Positions 8,115 to 16,807 are shown, numbered from the stretch's first letter. The stretch: DNA of 64,000 nucleotides from Streptomyces apocyni (GCF_009739465.1 NZ_WHOM01000036.1:62001-126000), one strand, 5' to 3'. The notes: generated from the letters alone by a model not told the origin. Numbers and translations are program-made.

Positions 8115-9779
8115 TCAGACCAGGCCGTGGGTGAAGGCGTAGGCGGTGGCGGCGGCGCGCGAGGAGACGTCCAGCTTGGCGTAGATGTTGTTGAGGTGCC
8201 TGGCGACGGTGTGTTCGCTGATCGTCAGCTTGATGGCGATCTCCCGGTTGGAGTGGCCCGCCGCGACCAGCCGCAGCACCTCGGCCTCCCGGGCGGTGAG
8301 GTGCCCCGGCAGCCGCGGTTCGCGGCCCAGCAACGCGGCGGCACGGCGGGCGTCGGGGGCGGCCCCGAGGCCGTCGAAGACACGGTGCGCGGCGCTCAGC
8401 TCCAGCCGCGCACCCTCCCGGTCCCCGGCACGCTGGCAGGCGGCGGCGAGCAGCATCCGGACCTGGGCGGCCTGATACGGGACGCGGAGCGTCAGCCAGT
8501 GGCTCAGGGCCTGGCGCAGCAGCCGTACCGCCTCGTCGAGCCGCCCGGGGTGCTGCGGCCGGGCGAGCTCGACAGCGCCGCGGGCGGTGGCCGCCATGGC
8601 GTGCAGCAGGGCCGGGTCGTGGGCTTCGGCGGCAAGCGCGGTGAGGGCGTCGGCGACGTCGGCCGCCTGCGCGACGTCGCCGGTGGCCAGCGCGGCCTCG
8701 TTCAGCGCGGCGAGCAGTCCGGCCCGGGCGAGGCGGTCGGTGGCCGGGGTGGCGGCGAGGGCTGGGCGGAGTCCGGCGATGGCCTCCTGGGCGCGGCCTT
8801 GCGCGAGGCGGAGCAGGGCCAGGCCGGGCTGAGGGTGGTAGCCGTGTTCGTGTGCCCGGGTGTAGGCCTCTTCGGCGGCCGCCAGGTCGCCGCGACGACG
8901 GTGGATCTCCGCGGTCTCGTAGTGCGCGGCGCCGATGGTCGCGCGGTCGAAGGGCAACAGCCCGGCCACGTCGAGGCGGACCTTGTCGGCCTCGGTCTGG
9001 GCGCGGCTCCAGTCGCCCTGGAGCGAAAGTACCTGTACCCGGTGGATGCGGCACAGGCCGCGGAACGGGTTGTCGCCACCGGCCGCCGCGCACCAGCGCA
9101 TCGACGCGTCGGACCATTCGACGGCCCGGTCCAGCTCAGCCGCGGCCATGCACTGGCTGAGACCGAGGCAGTAGAGCCACCCGGTGAACAGCGGGGACAG
9201 CTCCCCGGCCGTGACGGCGCACATGGCGTCGTCCAGCAGGGCCAGCCCCTCGGTGACGTGGCCCTGGGCGAGCAGGGTGCTGCCCTGGACCTGCCGGGCC
9301 ATGGCCAGCAGGTCGGGGTCGCCATGGCGGCTCGCGGTGCGGACCATGCGCTGGGCGGCTTCCAGGGCGGCCTGGTGACGTCCTTCCCCCTGGGCTTCCT
9401 CCGCGTCGGTCCAGTCGAGGTAGCAGCGTTCGAGGCAGTCGGGGACGGCGGCCAATGCGTGGCGTGCGCGGTTGAGCCAGCCACCGGCGGCCGCGGCGCG
9501 GCCGATGTCGCGGCACTCGTAGTACAGCATCCAGGCGGCGGCGCCGGCCGCGCGGCGGTCACCGGCCGCGTGGTGGGCCGCATAGGCCCGGGTCCGAACG
9601 TCGATGGACTCCTCGGGCTCCCCGGTCCACCAGAGCGCGTCGGCGAACGCCTCAAGCGCGTCGGGTGCCAGCACCGCGCGGTCCTGGGCACGGAACAATC
9701 GGCACGCCGCGGCCCAGTCCTCTTGTGTGACGGCCGCGCGGGCCCGCTCCAGGGCGGTGGCCGACTCCTGGGAGGTCAC
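8115..9779 (-). CDS. LuxR-family regulator with long TPR-like sensor region
   Basis: A protein of about 554 residues in which some 470 residues of Ala-rich paired helices (TPR-like) precede a C-terminal LuxR/GerE helix-turn-helix: [20 protein letters not shown], then [18 protein letters not shown]. No Walker A motif is visible, so this is not a full LAL/MalT-type ATPase regulator. I prefer the GTG at 9779, just behind a GGAGAG; an in-frame ATG at 9815 is an alternative adding 12 Arg-rich residues. The downstream flavoprotein gene on the same strand is the most likely target or co-transcribed partner. What the sensor region binds is unknown. Confidence 0.85.
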   Translation of the reverse strand: MTSQESATALERARAAVTQEDWAAACRLFRAQDRAVLAPDALEAFADALWWTGEPEESIDVRTRAYAAHHAAGDRRAAGAAAWMLYYECRDIGRAAAAGGWLNRARHALAAVPDCLERCYLDWTDAEEAQGEGRHQAALEAAQRMVRTASRHGDPDLLAMARQVQGSTLLAQGHVTEGLALLDDAMCAVTAGELSPLFTGWLYCLGLSQCMAAAELDRAVEWSDASMRWCAAAGGDNPFRGLCRIHRVQVLSLQGDWSRAQTEADKVRLDVAGLLPFDRATIGAAHYETAEIHRRRGDLAAAEEAYTRAHEHGYHPQPGLALLRLAQGRAQEAIAGLRPALAATPATDRLARAGLLAALNEAALATGDVAQAADVADALTALAAEAHDPALLHAMAATARGAVELARPQHPGRLDEAVRLLRQALSHWLTLRVPYQAAQVRMLLAAACQRAGDREGARLELSAAHRVFDGLGAAPDARRAAALLGREPRLPGHLTAREAEVLRLVAAGHSNREIAIKLTISEHTVARHLNNIYAKLDVSSRAAATAYAFTHGLV

Positions 9780-9888
9780 CTCTCCAGGATAGGAACGCAC
9801 GGACCGCCGCCGCATCGGGCAGCCTGGCCGCTGGGTGCGCGGGCGGTTCCGCGACGTCCCGCCACGTCGTCGGCGTGCGTTACGCCGC

Positions 9889-10308
9889 TCATGCCTCCTG
9901 TTGGGCGTCGATCTCGGCGATGAGGTTCTCGATGCGGGCCTTGATCTCATCGCGGATCGGCCGTACGGACTCCACGCCCTTGCCCGCGGGGTCTTCCAGG
10001 GCCCAGTCGAGGTACTTCTTGCCGGGGAAGATCGGGCAGGCGTCGCCGCAGCCCATGGTGATGACGTAGTCGGACGCCTGGACGGCCTCGGTGGTCAGGA
10101 CCTTGGGCTTGGCGGCGGAGATATCGATGCCGACCTCCTCCATGGCCTCTACGGCGGCCGGGTTGACCTGGTCGCCGGGGACCGAGCCAGCCGACCGGAC
10201 CTCGACGCGGTCGCCCGCGAGGTGGGAGAGGAATCCGGCGGCCATCTGCGAGCGCCCGGCGTTGTGGACGCAGACGAACAGCACGGAGGAGAGCGGGGCG
10301 GAGGACAT
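9889..10308 (-). CDS. arsC: Arsenate reductase, low-molecular-weight phosphatase type
   Basis: The 139-residue protein has the P-loop CVHNAGRS (Cys13 to Arg19), a second cysteine pair in TMGCGDACP (Cys87 and Cys91), and a LDWALEDP loop carrying the general-acid Asp. This is the thioredoxin- or mycothiol-coupled arsenate reductase fold, which reduces arsenate to arsenite for export. The ATG at 10308 has AAGGAAG upstream. It lies 49 bases downstream of a second, longer ArsC-type gene and on the other side of the arsR promoter from the exporter, so the island can handle both arsenate and arsenite. Confidence 0.92.
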   Translation of the reverse strand: MSSAPLSSVLFVCVHNAGRSQMAAGFLSHLAGDRVEVRSAGSVPGDQVNPAAVEAMEEVGIDISAAKPKVLTTEAVQASDYVITMGCGDACPIFPGKKYLDWALEDPAGKGVESVRPIRDEIKARIENLIAEIDAQQEA

Positions 10309-10357
10309 GCGTTCTTCCTTCACGAAGTGGGTCAACAGGTGGTACGGGGTGCGGGGT

Positions 10358-10999
10358 TCAGCTGGTCGGCAGGGTGGCGAGCAGGTCGGTGATGTGTGCG
10401 TCGATGGCGTCGCGGATCTGCCGTACGACAGCGATCGGGGCGCCGTCGGGATCGAGGACGGGCCAGTCGAGGTAGCGGCGGCCGGGCACCACGGGGCAGG
10501 CATCCCCGCAGCCCATGGTGATCACGATGTCGGCGGCCCGGACCACGTCGTCGGTCAGTGGCTTCGGGTACGCCTCGGCGAGGTCGATGCCCGCCTCCAT
10601 GAGGACCTGGGCGACGCCGCGCTCCACCTCACCGGCGGGGTGGGTGCCCGCCGAGGACACCACCACCTGGCCGCCCGCGCGGTGAGCGAGCAGAGCGGCG
10701 GCCATCTGCGAGCGCCCGGCGTTGTGGCTGCACACGAACAGCACCCGCGGCAGCCCGCTGCCCGGGGCTCCCGCGACGTGCGCGAGAGCTTCCAGCCGCT
10801 CGCCGGCCAGCCGTTCGGCCAGCACCACCAGGTGGGTGTGCACGCGGGCGGTGGCGGCCAGGCGGCAGTAGGAGTCGGCAAGCACCGCCTGCACGGTCTC
10901 CATGGCGAAGCGGCCGACATGCCGGTGGGCGAGCCGGGCGACGCCTGCGGCCAGACGCCCCTCAGGCAGAACGGGCGGAAGTGACGGGGAGGCGGACAT
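10358..10999 (-). CDS. arsC: ArsC-type phosphatase/arsenate reductase with N-terminal helical domain
   Basis: This 213-residue protein is a second ArsC-type enzyme (P-loop CSHNAGRS with Cys90; [18 protein letters not shown]). It differs from its neighbour by about 85 extra N-terminal residues, mostly helical (AAGVARLAHRHVGRFAMETV and a following HTHLVVLAERLAGERLEAL). I take these to be the three-helix 'dimerisation' domain found in some actinobacterial arsenate reductases. The ATG at 10999 has AAGGG upstream and faces arsR across 74 bases, so the pair is divergently transcribed and probably ArsR-controlled. Confidence 0.88.
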   Translation of the reverse strand: MSASPSLPPVLPEGRLAAGVARLAHRHVGRFAMETVQAVLADSYCRLAATARVHTHLVVLAERLAGERLEALAHVAGAPGSGLPRVLFVCSHNAGRSQMAAALLAHRAGGQVVVSSAGTHPAGEVERGVAQVLMEAGIDLAEAYPKPLTDDVVRAADIVITMGCGDACPVVPGRRYLDWPVLDPDGAPIAVVRQIRDAIDAHITDLLATLPTS

Positions 11000-11027
11000 G
11001 GGAGACCCTTTCGACGGGCCTATAGGT

Positions 11028-11057
11028 CAGCCCGGGCTGGTATCAGCTCCGGGTGAT
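11028..11057. promoter_or_regulatory. Divergent ars promoter region with two dyads, candidate ArsR operator
   Basis: The 74 bases between the divergent arsC and arsR starts hold a perfect 12-bp palindrome, CAGCCCGGGCTG, at 11028-11039, and an ATCA-N8-TGAT dyad at 11042-11057. The second resembles the ATCAA-spacer-TTGAT sites bound by many ArsR repressors. The placement between both start codons fits autoregulation of the island. The individual boxes are inferred. Confidence 0.5.
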
Positions 11058-11073
11058 GTGACAGTATCAGCCC

Positions 11074-11382
11074 ATGATGACGTCAGTCGACACTGAACTG
11101 ATCCGGGTGCTCGCCGACCCGCTCAGGCTGCAGATCGTGACCCTGCTCGCCCGCGAGACGCTGTGCACCACCCACCTGGTGGAGGAGACCGGCGCCAAGC
11201 AGACCAACCTCTCCAACCACCTGAGAGTGCTGCGCGAGGCCGGGGTCGTGGAGACGGAGCCGTGCGGCCGCTTCACCTACTACAGGCTGCGCCCGGACGT
11301 CATCGCCCAGCTCGCCGGCCAGTTCACCGAGCTGGCCGAGAACGCCCGCAACGCCGCCGACAACAAGAGGGCCTGCCCGTGA
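11074..11382 (+). CDS. arsR: ArsR/SmtB-family repressor
   Basis: A 102-residue winged-helix protein with the ArsR core: RVLADPLRLQIVTLLARE, the recognition region AKQTNLSNHLRVLREAG, and the wing RFTYYRL. The metal-site helix reads ETLCTTHL, with one Cys instead of the classical ELCVCDL pair; further cysteines lie at EPCGR and near the C-terminus (RACP), so metalloid sensing may use these. The start is ATG 11074 or the adjacent ATG 11077; there is no good Shine-Dalgarno, so a short or absent leader is possible. Its stop overlaps the acr3 start as GTGA. Confidence 0.92.
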   Translation: MMTSVDTELIRVLADPLRLQIVTLLARETLCTTHLVEETGAKQTNLSNHLRVLREAGVVETEPCGRFTYYRLRPDVIAQLAGQFTELAENARNAADNKRACP

Positions 11383-12479
11383 CCCGCACCGAGCCACCCG
11401 CCACCACCGCGACGATCGAGGAGCCTTCGGTCGTCGCGAAGCTGTCGACACTCGACCGCTTCCTCGCCGTCTGGATCCTGCTCGCCATGGCCCTCGGCCT
11501 CGGCCTGGGCCGCGCGATCCCCGGCCTCAACGACGCCCTGGCCAAGGTGGAGATCGGCGGCATCTCCCTGCCGATCGCCGTCGGCCTGCTGATCATGATG
11601 TACCCGGTGCTGGCCAAGGTCCGCTACGACAAGCTTGACGTGGTCACCGGCGACAAGAAGCTGATGGTGTCGTCGCTGGTCATCAACTGGATCGCCGGTC
11701 CGGCGGTGATGTTCGCCCTCGCGTGGATCTTCCTGCCGGATCTGCCGGAGTACCGCACCGGCCTGATCATCGTCGGGCTCGCCCGCTGCATCGCCATGGT
11801 CATCATCTGGAACGACCTGGCCTGCGGTGACCGCGAGGCCGCGGCCGTCCTGGTCGCGCTGAACTCGGTCTTCCAGGTCATCGCCTTCGGCGTACTGGGC
11901 TGGTTCTACCTCGACCTGCTGCCCGGTTGGCTTGGCCTCGGAGAGGGCGAACAGCTGGACATCTCCATGGGGAAGATCGCCCTGAACGTGGTCATCTTCC
12001 TCGGCGTGCCCCTGGCGGCCGGTTTCCTGACCCGCCGGATCGGCGAGAAGAAGCTCGGCCGCGAGCGGTACGAGTCCGGCTTCCTGCCGAAGATCGGCCC
12101 GTGGGCGCTGTACGGGCTGCTGTTCACGATCGTCATCCTGTTCGCCCTGCAGGGGAAGACCATCACCTCGCAGCCGCTGGACGTGGTCCGCATCGCGCTG
12201 CCGCTGCTCGTCTACTTCGCGATCATGTTCTTCGGTACGTTCCTGCTCGGCAAGGCCATCGGCCTCGCCTACGACCGGACCGCCACCCTGGCGTTCACCG
12301 CGGCGGGCAACAACTTCGAGCTGGCCATCGCGGTCGCCATCGCCACCTTCGGCGTCACCTCCGGGCAGGCCCTCTCGGGCGTGGTCGGCCCACTCATCGA
12401 GGTGCCGGTCCTGATCGCCCTTGTGTACGTGGCGCTGGCCTGGCGCAAGAAATTCACGGCCACGCGCCTGAGTTCATGA
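11379..12479 (+). CDS. acr3: Arsenite efflux transporter, ACR3 family
   Basis: The 366-residue protein has about ten membrane segments and the ACR3 hallmark region GLARCIAMVIIWNDLACGDRE, whose conserved Cys is essential in characterised arsenite pumps, plus a TAAGNNFELAIAVAIA segment. It exports arsenite across the cytoplasmic membrane using the proton gradient. The GTG at 11379 overlaps the arsR stop by four bases, so the two are one transcript. A strong hairpin 94 bases downstream probably ends it. Confidence 0.95.
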   Translation: MTRTEPPATTATIEEPSVVAKLSTLDRFLAVWILLAMALGLGLGRAIPGLNDALAKVEIGGISLPIAVGLLIMMYPVLAKVRYDKLDVVTGDKKLMVSSLVINWIAGPAVMFALAWIFLPDLPEYRTGLIIVGLARCIAMVIIWNDLACGDREAAAVLVALNSVFQVIAFGVLGWFYLDLLPGWLGLGEGEQLDISMGKIALNVVIFLGVPLAAGFLTRRIGEKKLGRERYESGFLPKIGPWALYGLLFTIVILFALQGKTITSQPLDVVRIALPLLVYFAIMFFGTFLLGKAIGLAYDRTATLAFTAAGNNFELAIAVAIATFGVTSGQALSGVVGPLIEVPVLIALVYVALAWRKKFTATRLSS

Positions 12480-12547
12480 CGTCCCATGTGGCCGTGGTGG
12501 TCATCGGCGTCGGCGTCGGCGTGACGACACCCTCCGGAGGCCGCTGA
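12476..12547 (+). pseudogene. 23-codon stump resembling the start of a flavoprotein (ArsO/TrxB-like)
   Basis: An ATG at 12476 overlaps the acr3 stop as ATGA, exactly as expected for the next gene of an operon, but the frame ends after 23 codons. The residues SHVAVVVIG match the first beta strand of FAD/NAD(P) reductases, where GGGQAG-type residues should follow; here VGVGV and a premature end are found. In many actinobacterial ars operons the gene after acr3 encodes a flavin monooxygenase or thioredoxin reductase. I infer a decayed remnant of such a gene. Confidence 0.45.
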
Positions 12548-12572
12548 CCGCGGTACCGGGCCCCGACACCAG

Positions 12573-12611
12573 CGAGGCCGCGACCGGAACAGGGGACCGG
12601 TCGCGGCCTCG
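12573..12611 (+). terminator. Hairpin terminator after the ars operon
   Basis: A perfect 15-bp stem with a 9-base loop (arms 12573-12587 and 12597-12611; 5' arm begins CGAGGCCGCG). There is no T-run, as is usual in Streptomyces. It lies just after the stump following acr3. Confidence 0.8.
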
Positions 12612-12657
12612 TGCTGGGAACGGGCCTGGGACGGCGTTGCCCCATGACGGGCGAGGG

Positions 12658-12762
12658 CTCACCACCAGCCCGCGCGAAGCCGTGCTTCAGCGGGCCACGC
12701 TGCCCCTTCGCACCGCGACACGCGACGACCCCTTCGAAGTCGACAACGGCACGAACGTCTGA
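12658..12762 (+). pseudogene. Coding-like fragment with no clear start
   Basis: About 34 codons ending in TGA at 12760-12762 show the strong third-position GC expected of a real gene (reading ...TSPREAVLQRAT... to ...FEVDNGTNV). There is no good start or ribosome site, and the terminator of the ars operon lies just upstream. I do not recognise the peptide. It may be the 3' end of a deleted gene, or chance. Confidence 0.2.
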
Positions 12763-12817
12763 GCGACGCCCGCACTCGGCATCCGTACGACCTCCGCGAG
12801 GTCGTCGCCGATCGACG

Positions 12818-14056
12818 TCACCGCTCGCCCGCGAGGTCGAGATCGCCGCTGCGCGCCTCGGTCGCGACCTCGATGCCCCGGGAACGACGCCAGGGGCGCG
12901 CGATCGGACCCGACACCCCCTGCCACCACGGCTCCTCAGGCAGCTTCCCCGCGGGCTCGAACGGCTCACCAGGGCGTGGGAAAGCGACCGCCTGGCGGGC
13001 CTCTTCGGCGGCATCCCTCGTCCAGTCCCCGGGCTCGGCCCACGCGTGCGCGGCCAGGCTGAAGGTGGCCCAGTGGATCGGCAGCAGCACGCCGGTCGGG
13101 GCGCCTCCCTGCAGGTCAAGGTGGGCCTGTATCCCCTGGGCGGGCGTCATGTGAATGTCTGGCCAGGCGCCGGGCAGCGGCGTATGGTCCGTGTGGTTCT
13201 TGGGCCAGAACTCGCTGTAGGCGCCGATCTGGATCATCGTCGCGTCGAACGGGCCGTGCTCGGCGCCGATGTCCGCGAAGCCGGGGAAGTATCCGGTGTC
13301 CCCGCTGTGGTAGATCCGGTGGCTGTCGCCCGAGACGACCCAGGAGGCCCACAGGGTCTGCTGCGGATTGCGCAGACCGCGGCCGCAGAAGTGCCGGGCC
13401 GGGGTCGCGGTCAGTTCGAGACCGGCGACCTTGGTGCTCTCCTGCCAGTCGAGCTCGCGCAGCCGGTCGGCGCTGACGCCCCAGTGCTCCAGGTGGGCGC
13501 CGACGCCGAGCGGTACGGCGAAGACGGTGTCCGTACTGGCCAGGGCCTTGATCGTCGGGAGGTCAAGGTGGTCGTAGTGGTCGTGGGAGATGACGACGAC
13601 GTCTACGGGCCCGAGGGCGGCCAGCGGCAGCGGTACCGGGTGCAGCCGCTTGGGCCCGGCGAAGGCGAAGGGCGAGCAGCGCTCGCCCCACACCGGGTCG
13701 AAGAGGACTCTCTTGCCGTCGATCTCGGCCAGCACGCTGGAGTGGCCCATCCAGGTCAGCCGCAGTCCGCTCGCCGGTGGCTTGGCCAGGTCGGCGAGTG
13801 TGGTGGCGTGCACCGGCACCGGGCCGGTGGGGGCCCGGAGGGCACGCTCTTCCTTGCGGAAGTACCGCTTGGCGAACTCCAGCATCGACCCGTCGGGACG
13901 GACCGTCGTCCCGACCGGATTCTGGAACCGTCCCTGGGCGAAGTTCGGCGAGCGGCGGATGCGCTCGAGCCGCTCACCTTTCGCGTCCGCGCCGAAGGCC
14001 TCGGTTCGCAGCGAGCGAAGCCCGGAGCGCGGAGAACGCGAACGCTTGGCCGTCAC
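12818..14056 (-). CDS. MBL-fold metal-dependent hydrolase (NAPE-PLD/UlaG-like)
   Basis: The 412-residue protein has the metallo-beta-lactamase signature SHDHYDH, an upstream WMGHSSVLAEIDG strand pair, IYHSGDTGY (metal-bridging Asp), and later LPIHWATF, which supplies another ligand. The order and the N-terminal FQNP motif match the NAPE-phospholipase D / L-ascorbate lactonase-like branch, which hydrolyses phosphodiester or lactone bonds. The substrate is unknown. A GTG at 14056 sits just behind AGGAGGT, the best ribosome site in the region; an ATG further upstream lacks one. It is monocistronic, running towards the ars operon. Confidence 0.9.
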   Translation of the reverse strand: MTAKRSRSPRSGLRSLRTEAFGADAKGERLERIRRSPNFAQGRFQNPVGTTVRPDGSMLEFAKRYFRKEERALRAPTGPVPVHATTLADLAKPPASGLRLTWMGHSSVLAEIDGKRVLFDPVWGERCSPFAFAGPKRLHPVPLPLAALGPVDVVVISHDHYDHLDLPTIKALASTDTVFAVPLGVGAHLEHWGVSADRLRELDWQESTKVAGLELTATPARHFCGRGLRNPQQTLWASWVVSGDSHRIYHSGDTGYFPGFADIGAEHGPFDATMIQIGAYSEFWPKNHTDHTPLPGAWPDIHMTPAQGIQAHLDLQGGAPTGVLLPIHWATFSLAAHAWAEPGDWTRDAAEEARQAVAFPRPGEPFEPAGKLPEEPWWQGVSGPIARPWRRSRGIEVATEARSGDLDLAGER

Positions 14057-14283
14057 GGCACCTCCTGGTGGGTGGTTCAGGATCTCCATTATGTGCACCA
14101 GCACTGACAGCGCGGGCTGGTGAACAGATCCCACGCCGCTGTGCCCGGCTATGCCCTGCTCAACGTGGCAGAGGCCTCAGGGATTCCGCGAGCCGTGTGT
14201 GGCGCTGGCCTCGCGATGGCGTCACGGACCGCGTCGGCCGTCTGGGTGAGGCGCGTACGTCAAGCTCACGCTGATCCTGCGGG

Positions 14284-15078
14284 CTACAGCGGCGCCAGGT
14301 CAGGCCGCTTCGCCGACAGGTGATCACCCGATGACTCGCCACGCAGCCTGCGCCCGATCCAGGGCACCAGATACTCGCGCGCCCACTGGATGTCGTCGCG
14401 CCGGTCCTCCAGGGCCCCGCGCGGCGGCAGCGGCGGCCACGGCTGGTCGGGGTCGGCGGGTACCTCCAGGCCAAGCACCTGGGCGGCCCGCAGGGCGACC
14501 CGGGTGTGGCCCTCGGCGGAGAGGTGCAGCCGGTCGTCGTCCCAGGCCCGCCGGTCCTGGACGGATTTCAGCGACCACAGGTCGAGCACCGGGCAGCCGT
14601 AGCGGTCGGCGATGGCGCGGACATGCGCGGTGTACGTGGCGACCTTGCCCCGCAGATGGCGCAGTACGGGAACGCCCCGAGTGTCGAACCCGGTGGTCAC
14701 CAGCACGGTGTCGACCACGCCCGTGAGGTCGGCGACGGCGCGCTCGAAGCGTTCGGCGACGTCATCGGGGTCGCTGCCGGGCCGGATGATGTCGTTGCCA
14801 CCCGCGCAGAAGCTCACCAGCGTCGGGGCGAGCTCCTTGGCCCGGGGCAGCTGGTCGTCGACGATCTGGTCGAGGAGCTTGCCGCGCACCGCGAGGTTGG
14901 CGTAGCGGAAGGAGTGTTCGGGGTGCCGGTCCGCGAGCAGGACGGCGAGCCGGTCGGCCCAGCCGACGTAGGTGCCGTCGGGGCCGGGGTCCCCGACGCC
15001 TTCGGTGAAGCTGTCACCGACAGCCACGTACGACCCGAATGCGTCACTGCGGATGAGGGAAGTCGAATCGTGTGCCAC
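14284..15078 (-). CDS. SGNH/GDSL hydrolase
   Basis: The 264-residue protein carries the four SGNH blocks in order: VAVGDSFTEGVGD (nucleophile Ser), YANLAVRG (Gly/Asn oxyanion hole), FCAGGNDI (Asn) and DRLHLSAEGH (catalytic Asp and His). These enzymes are esterases or lipases. No signal peptide is visible, so it is probably cytoplasmic. The start is a GTG at 15078 with only a weak AAAGATAAG upstream. It follows the cell-wall peptidase gene on the same strand, but a strong hairpin between them suggests separate transcripts. Confidence 0.88.
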   Translation of the reverse strand: MAHDSTSLIRSDAFGSYVAVGDSFTEGVGDPGPDGTYVGWADRLAVLLADRHPEHSFRYANLAVRGKLLDQIVDDQLPRAKELAPTLVSFCAGGNDIIRPGSDPDDVAERFERAVADLTGVVDTVLVTTGFDTRGVPVLRHLRGKVATYTAHVRAIADRYGCPVLDLWSLKSVQDRRAWDDDRLHLSAEGHTRVALRAAQVLGLEVPADPDQPWPPLPPRGALEDRRDDIQWAREYLVPWIGRRLRGESSGDHLSAKRPDLAPL

Positions 15079-15204
15079 GTCGACTTATCTTTCACCCATG
15101 GGTGTGACCTACGCGACCGTAGCCAGGCCTTGACGGTGGGTGAGATATGCCACCGACAACGATGTGCCCCAGCAGGAATAGACAGACAGACGTACGCGAA
15201 GTGG

Positions 15205-15245
15205 CGCGACGGCCGGGACCCCTGGCAGGGGTTCCGGCCGTCGCG
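15205..15245 (-). terminator. Very strong hairpin terminator after the M23 peptidase gene
   Basis: A 41-base element folds into a 19-bp stem (12 bp, one G-U pair, then 6 bp) closed by a 3-base loop; the outer arm is CGCGACGGCCGG. It lies 36 bases past the peptidase stop in the leftward direction. Confidence 0.85.
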
Positions 15246-15280
15246 GTTGGCCGCCCGTACGGGCGCGTGGCTGCCTTGGG

Positions 15281-16219
15281 TCAGATGCTGACGCCGTGCG
15301 AGCGCAGGTAGGCCAGCGGGTCGACGTCCGAGCCGTAGCCCTGGCCGGTCCGGATCTCGAAGTGCAGGTGCGGTCCGGTGGAGTTGCCGGTGGAACCGAC
15401 CAGGCCGATCTGCTGCCCGCCGCTCACGCTCTGGCCAGCGGAGACACCGAGCGACGACATGTGGGCGTACTGCGAGTAGTGGCCGTCGGCGTGCCGGATG
15501 ACGACCTCGTTGCCGTACGAGCCCGCCCAACCAGCGGAGACGACGGTGCCCGCGCCGACGGCCTTGATGGGCGTGCCGGTGGGGGCCGCGAAGTCGGTGC
15601 CGGTGTGGTAGCCGCTGGACCACATGGCGCCCGACGCGCGGTACGCGGTGGAGACGCCTCCCGCGACCGGGGCGGTGAAGCCCGAGGTCGTGGCGGTCTG
15701 CGCCTTGGCGGCGGTCTTGGCCTGGGGCTTGGGCTGGCTCTTGGGCTGCGCCTTCGCCTTGGCCTTGGGCTGCGCCTTGGCCTTGGGCTGGGCCTTGGCC
15801 TCGGTCTTCGCCTCGGTCTTGGCCGGGGCGCTCGACGAGGCGGCGGCTCCAGCCAGCTTCAGCTTCATGCCCGGGAGGATCAGCCCGGGGTCGTCGCCGA
15901 CGACCGAGCGGTTCTCCGCGTACAGCTTCTTCCAACCCCCGTCGACGTCCTGGCGGTCGGCGATACGGGAAAGGGAGTCACCCGGGACCACGGAGTACGT
16001 CTTGTGGGCGGCGGCCTGCGGCGCGGCCGCGGGGGCGGCGGCCGGAGCAGCCTGCGGAGTGACGGCCGGGGCGCTGGCCGGAGCGGCGGCGGGTGCCGCC
16101 TGCGCGCTGTTGGCGGCGAACAGCGGCAGCGCGAGTGCGGCGCCACCGGTGCCGACAACGGCGAACTGGCGGCTGATCCGGGTGGACTTGGGACGGCGGT
16201 GCTTACCCTTCGCGGGCAT
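15281..16219 (-). CDS. Secreted LysM / M23 cell-wall peptidase
   Basis: A 312-residue exported protein. The N-terminus (MPAKGKHRRPKSTRISRQF) is basic, then a hydrophobic stretch ends in AANSAQA, so cleavage after about residue 41 is likely. A LysM domain follows (YSVVPGDSLSRIADRQ to ILPGMKLKL), then a Lys/Ala/Pro/Gln-rich linker with repeated AKAQPK units, then an M23 peptidase with zinc motifs HTGTD and HLHFE. M23 enzymes cut peptidoglycan cross-bridges. The ATG at 16219 has GGAGAGGA upstream. Its leader contains a c-di-AMP riboswitch, so its expression should follow c-di-AMP and thus cell-wall or osmotic state. Confidence 0.95.
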   Translation of the reverse strand: MPAKGKHRRPKSTRISRQFAVVGTGGAALALPLFAANSAQAAPAAAPASAPAVTPQAAPAAAPAAAPQAAAHKTYSVVPGDSLSRIADRQDVDGGWKKLYAENRSVVGDDPGLILPGMKLKLAGAAASSSAPAKTEAKTEAKAQPKAKAQPKAKAKAQPKSQPKPQAKTAAKAQTATTSGFTAPVAGGVSTAYRASGAMWSSGYHTGTDFAAPTGTPIKAVGAGTVVSAGWAGSYGNEVVIRHADGHYSQYAHMSSLGVSAGQSVSGGQQIGLVGSTGNSTGPHLHFEIRTGQGYGSDVDPLAYLRSHGVSI

Positions 16220-16231
16220 GGCGAATTCCTC

Positions 16232-16400
16232 TCCGGCGCCTGCGAGGTGAGCTGTCGGGTTCGGACTGGAGATGCCCGGCCGCGCTGACGCGCGGCTTCA
16301 CCCCAAGCCGCTCCGGAGTCCCGGAACGGCGTTCTACCGTGGGTCCCCCGCTCCTGCCGTGGACGGGTGGGTTTGCGGATGTCCGGACGGCGGCAGGATT
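16232..16400 (-). promoter_or_regulatory. ydaO-yuaA (c-di-AMP) riboswitch
   Basis: Read leftward, the leader of the M23 gene contains the conserved blocks of the ydaO-yuaA class in order: a GCGGGGGACCCA block (about 16342-16353), CTTGGGGTGAAGCCG (about 16290-16304), a GCGGCCGGGCAT block, and GAACCCGACAGCTCACCTC near 16244-16262, then GCAGGCGC. A CTGCCG/CGGCAG helix (16353-16358 with 16391-16396) frames the first block. In Streptomyces this class sits before cell-wall hydrolase genes such as rpfA and normally turns expression off when c-di-AMP is high. The exact 5' boundary is approximate. Confidence 0.9.
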
Positions 16401-16807
16401 GGGCGTCCACCCAGACGTCGGCGACCGTAGACGAGCGGGATGCGCGGAGACAAGCAGTCAATTCCCGCCCCATGCGCGACAGCTGATCCATTTAATGAAT
16501 TCCCGTAACACAGCGTCGATGGCGGAGTTCCACCGTCCGTATATCGGCGGGTAATTGGGACGGGAGCGTCGGCACAGACCGTCACGAATATGATCCCGCT
16601 CACCAGCGAGAGGCCACATGCCGCTATTCCAGGGCTAGTTATGGCGAACGACCTGAATCAGACATAAGGCGCTAAGGGTGCAGCTGGCACATCAGCGTCA
16701 CGCCGGGACAGGTGGTTGTGGCAGGCATCGATGTCGTATCAATGTCGTATCGTCGAATACGCCCCCCGCGGGCGAGCAGCGCCGGCGGCTGAATGGGAGG
16801 AGCCCCC
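16401..16807. other. Gene-free stretch between riboswitch and phosphatase gene
   Basis: About 400 bases between the divergent M23 peptidase (riboswitch leader) and tyrosine phosphatase genes. It must hold both promoters. It is more AT-rich than average around 16490-16680 (for example TTTAATGAATTC near 16495), as expected of a promoter region. I could not assign individual -10/-35 boxes. Confidence 0.4.

Noticed and set aside
14120..14323. Small rightward frame between the MBL hydrolase and SGNH genes
   Set aside because: No ribosome site, no Streptomyces codon bias, and it runs into the antisense of the SGNH gene.
15296..16288. Gly/Leu-rich frame opposite the M23 peptidase gene
   Set aside because: Low-complexity antisense reading of the Lys/Ala/Pro linker; the opposite strand has a signal peptide, LysM, M23 and a riboswitch.
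16793..16807. Upstream ATG start for the tyrosine phosphatase
   Set aside because: It would overlap GGGAGGAG, which is correctly placed for the GTG at 16808.
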